Assembly: GCA_017860765.1 (NCBI GenBank)
Contig: JAGDMY010000121.1
Location: forward strand, 1-5,361
Direction: 5' to 3'
Length of the DNA stretch: 5,361 nucleotides
DNA from: Chloroflexota bacterium
Lineage (GTDB): Bacteria > Chloroflexota > Dehalococcoidia > Dehalococcoidales > UBA3254
Part shown: piece by piece, positions 5,341 to 5,361 of the stretch
How the letters are laid out: each line of letters begins with the position of its first letter
How positions within the stretch are numbered: position 1 is the first letter of the stretch
Program-made: the position numbers and the translations under genes
Notes under the pieces: generated by a model
Databases searched by the model: none
What the model was told of the DNA's origin: nothing
The model's input: the letters and a program-made list of their open reading frames with translations, nothing else

Positions 5341-5361
5341 ATGAAAAGTCCCTGCAAAACC
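5341..5361 (+). CDS. Start of a further gene, cut by the window end
   Basis: An ATG at 5341 is preceded by AGAAGG (5327-5332) with an eight-base spacing and opens MKSPCKT before the window ends. It lies 67 bases after the carbonic-anhydrase-like gene on the same strand, with no terminator between, so it is probably a fifth member of the operon. Seven residues do not allow a family call. An early cysteine is the only visible trait. Confidence 0.45.

Noticed and set aside
5297..5344. A 15-residue plus-strand frame overlapping the start of the last partial gene
   Set aside because: There is no ribosome site before its ATG and no recognisable sequence. The ATG at 5341 with AGAAGG fits better.

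Overview
The window looks bacterial and anaerobic. This is suggested by a radical SAM enzyme with extra Fe-S cysteines, a DUF134 regulator paired with a DUF5320-type 'DGTGP' protein, a DUF169 protein, and an acyl-CoA dehydrogenase linked to a gamma-carbonic-anhydrase-like protein. Base composition is moderate, GTG and TTG starts occur, and Shine-Dalgarno sites are mostly strong. Clostridial (Peptococcaceae-like), Chloroflexota or Desulfobacterota origins are all compatible. I cannot choose among them from sequence alone.

Left arm (1-1982, minus strand). A radical SAM/SPASM-like protein (819-1982) is followed, after a 160-base gap with its own promoter and a 22-bp palindrome, by a DUF134 DNA-binding protein (230-658). 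Next comes a 31-residue DUF5320-like protein (67-162). An in-frame coiled-coil-like reading frame begins right after its stop codon and runs off the left edge. The last three form one transcription unit that looks autoregulated by DUF134. Genes of this type often sit with iron-molybdenum or Fe-S cluster-carrier genes, which may lie beyond the left edge.

Centre (1983-2230). This is a divergent intergenic region. It holds a 10-bp-arm inverted repeat, a good -10 box for rightward transcription that lies next to the repeat, and a possible folded leader before the DUF169 gene.

Right arm (2231-5361, plus strand). Four genes lie on one strand with gaps of 81, 97 and 36 bases: DUF169, a HapK/REDY-like dimeric alpha/beta-barrel protein, a divergent acyl-CoA dehydrogenase and a gamma-class carbonic-anhydrase-like hexapeptide protein. 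A fifth gene starts at 5341 and is cut by the window end. The set looks like a metabolic operon acting on an acyl-CoA or a related carbonyl compound, but the substrate cannot be read from the sequence. The strongest oddity is that the dehydrogenase has leucine where the family carries its catalytic glutamate, and the alternative glutamate position is also not acidic. Its chemistry may therefore differ from ordinary alpha,beta-dehydrogenation.
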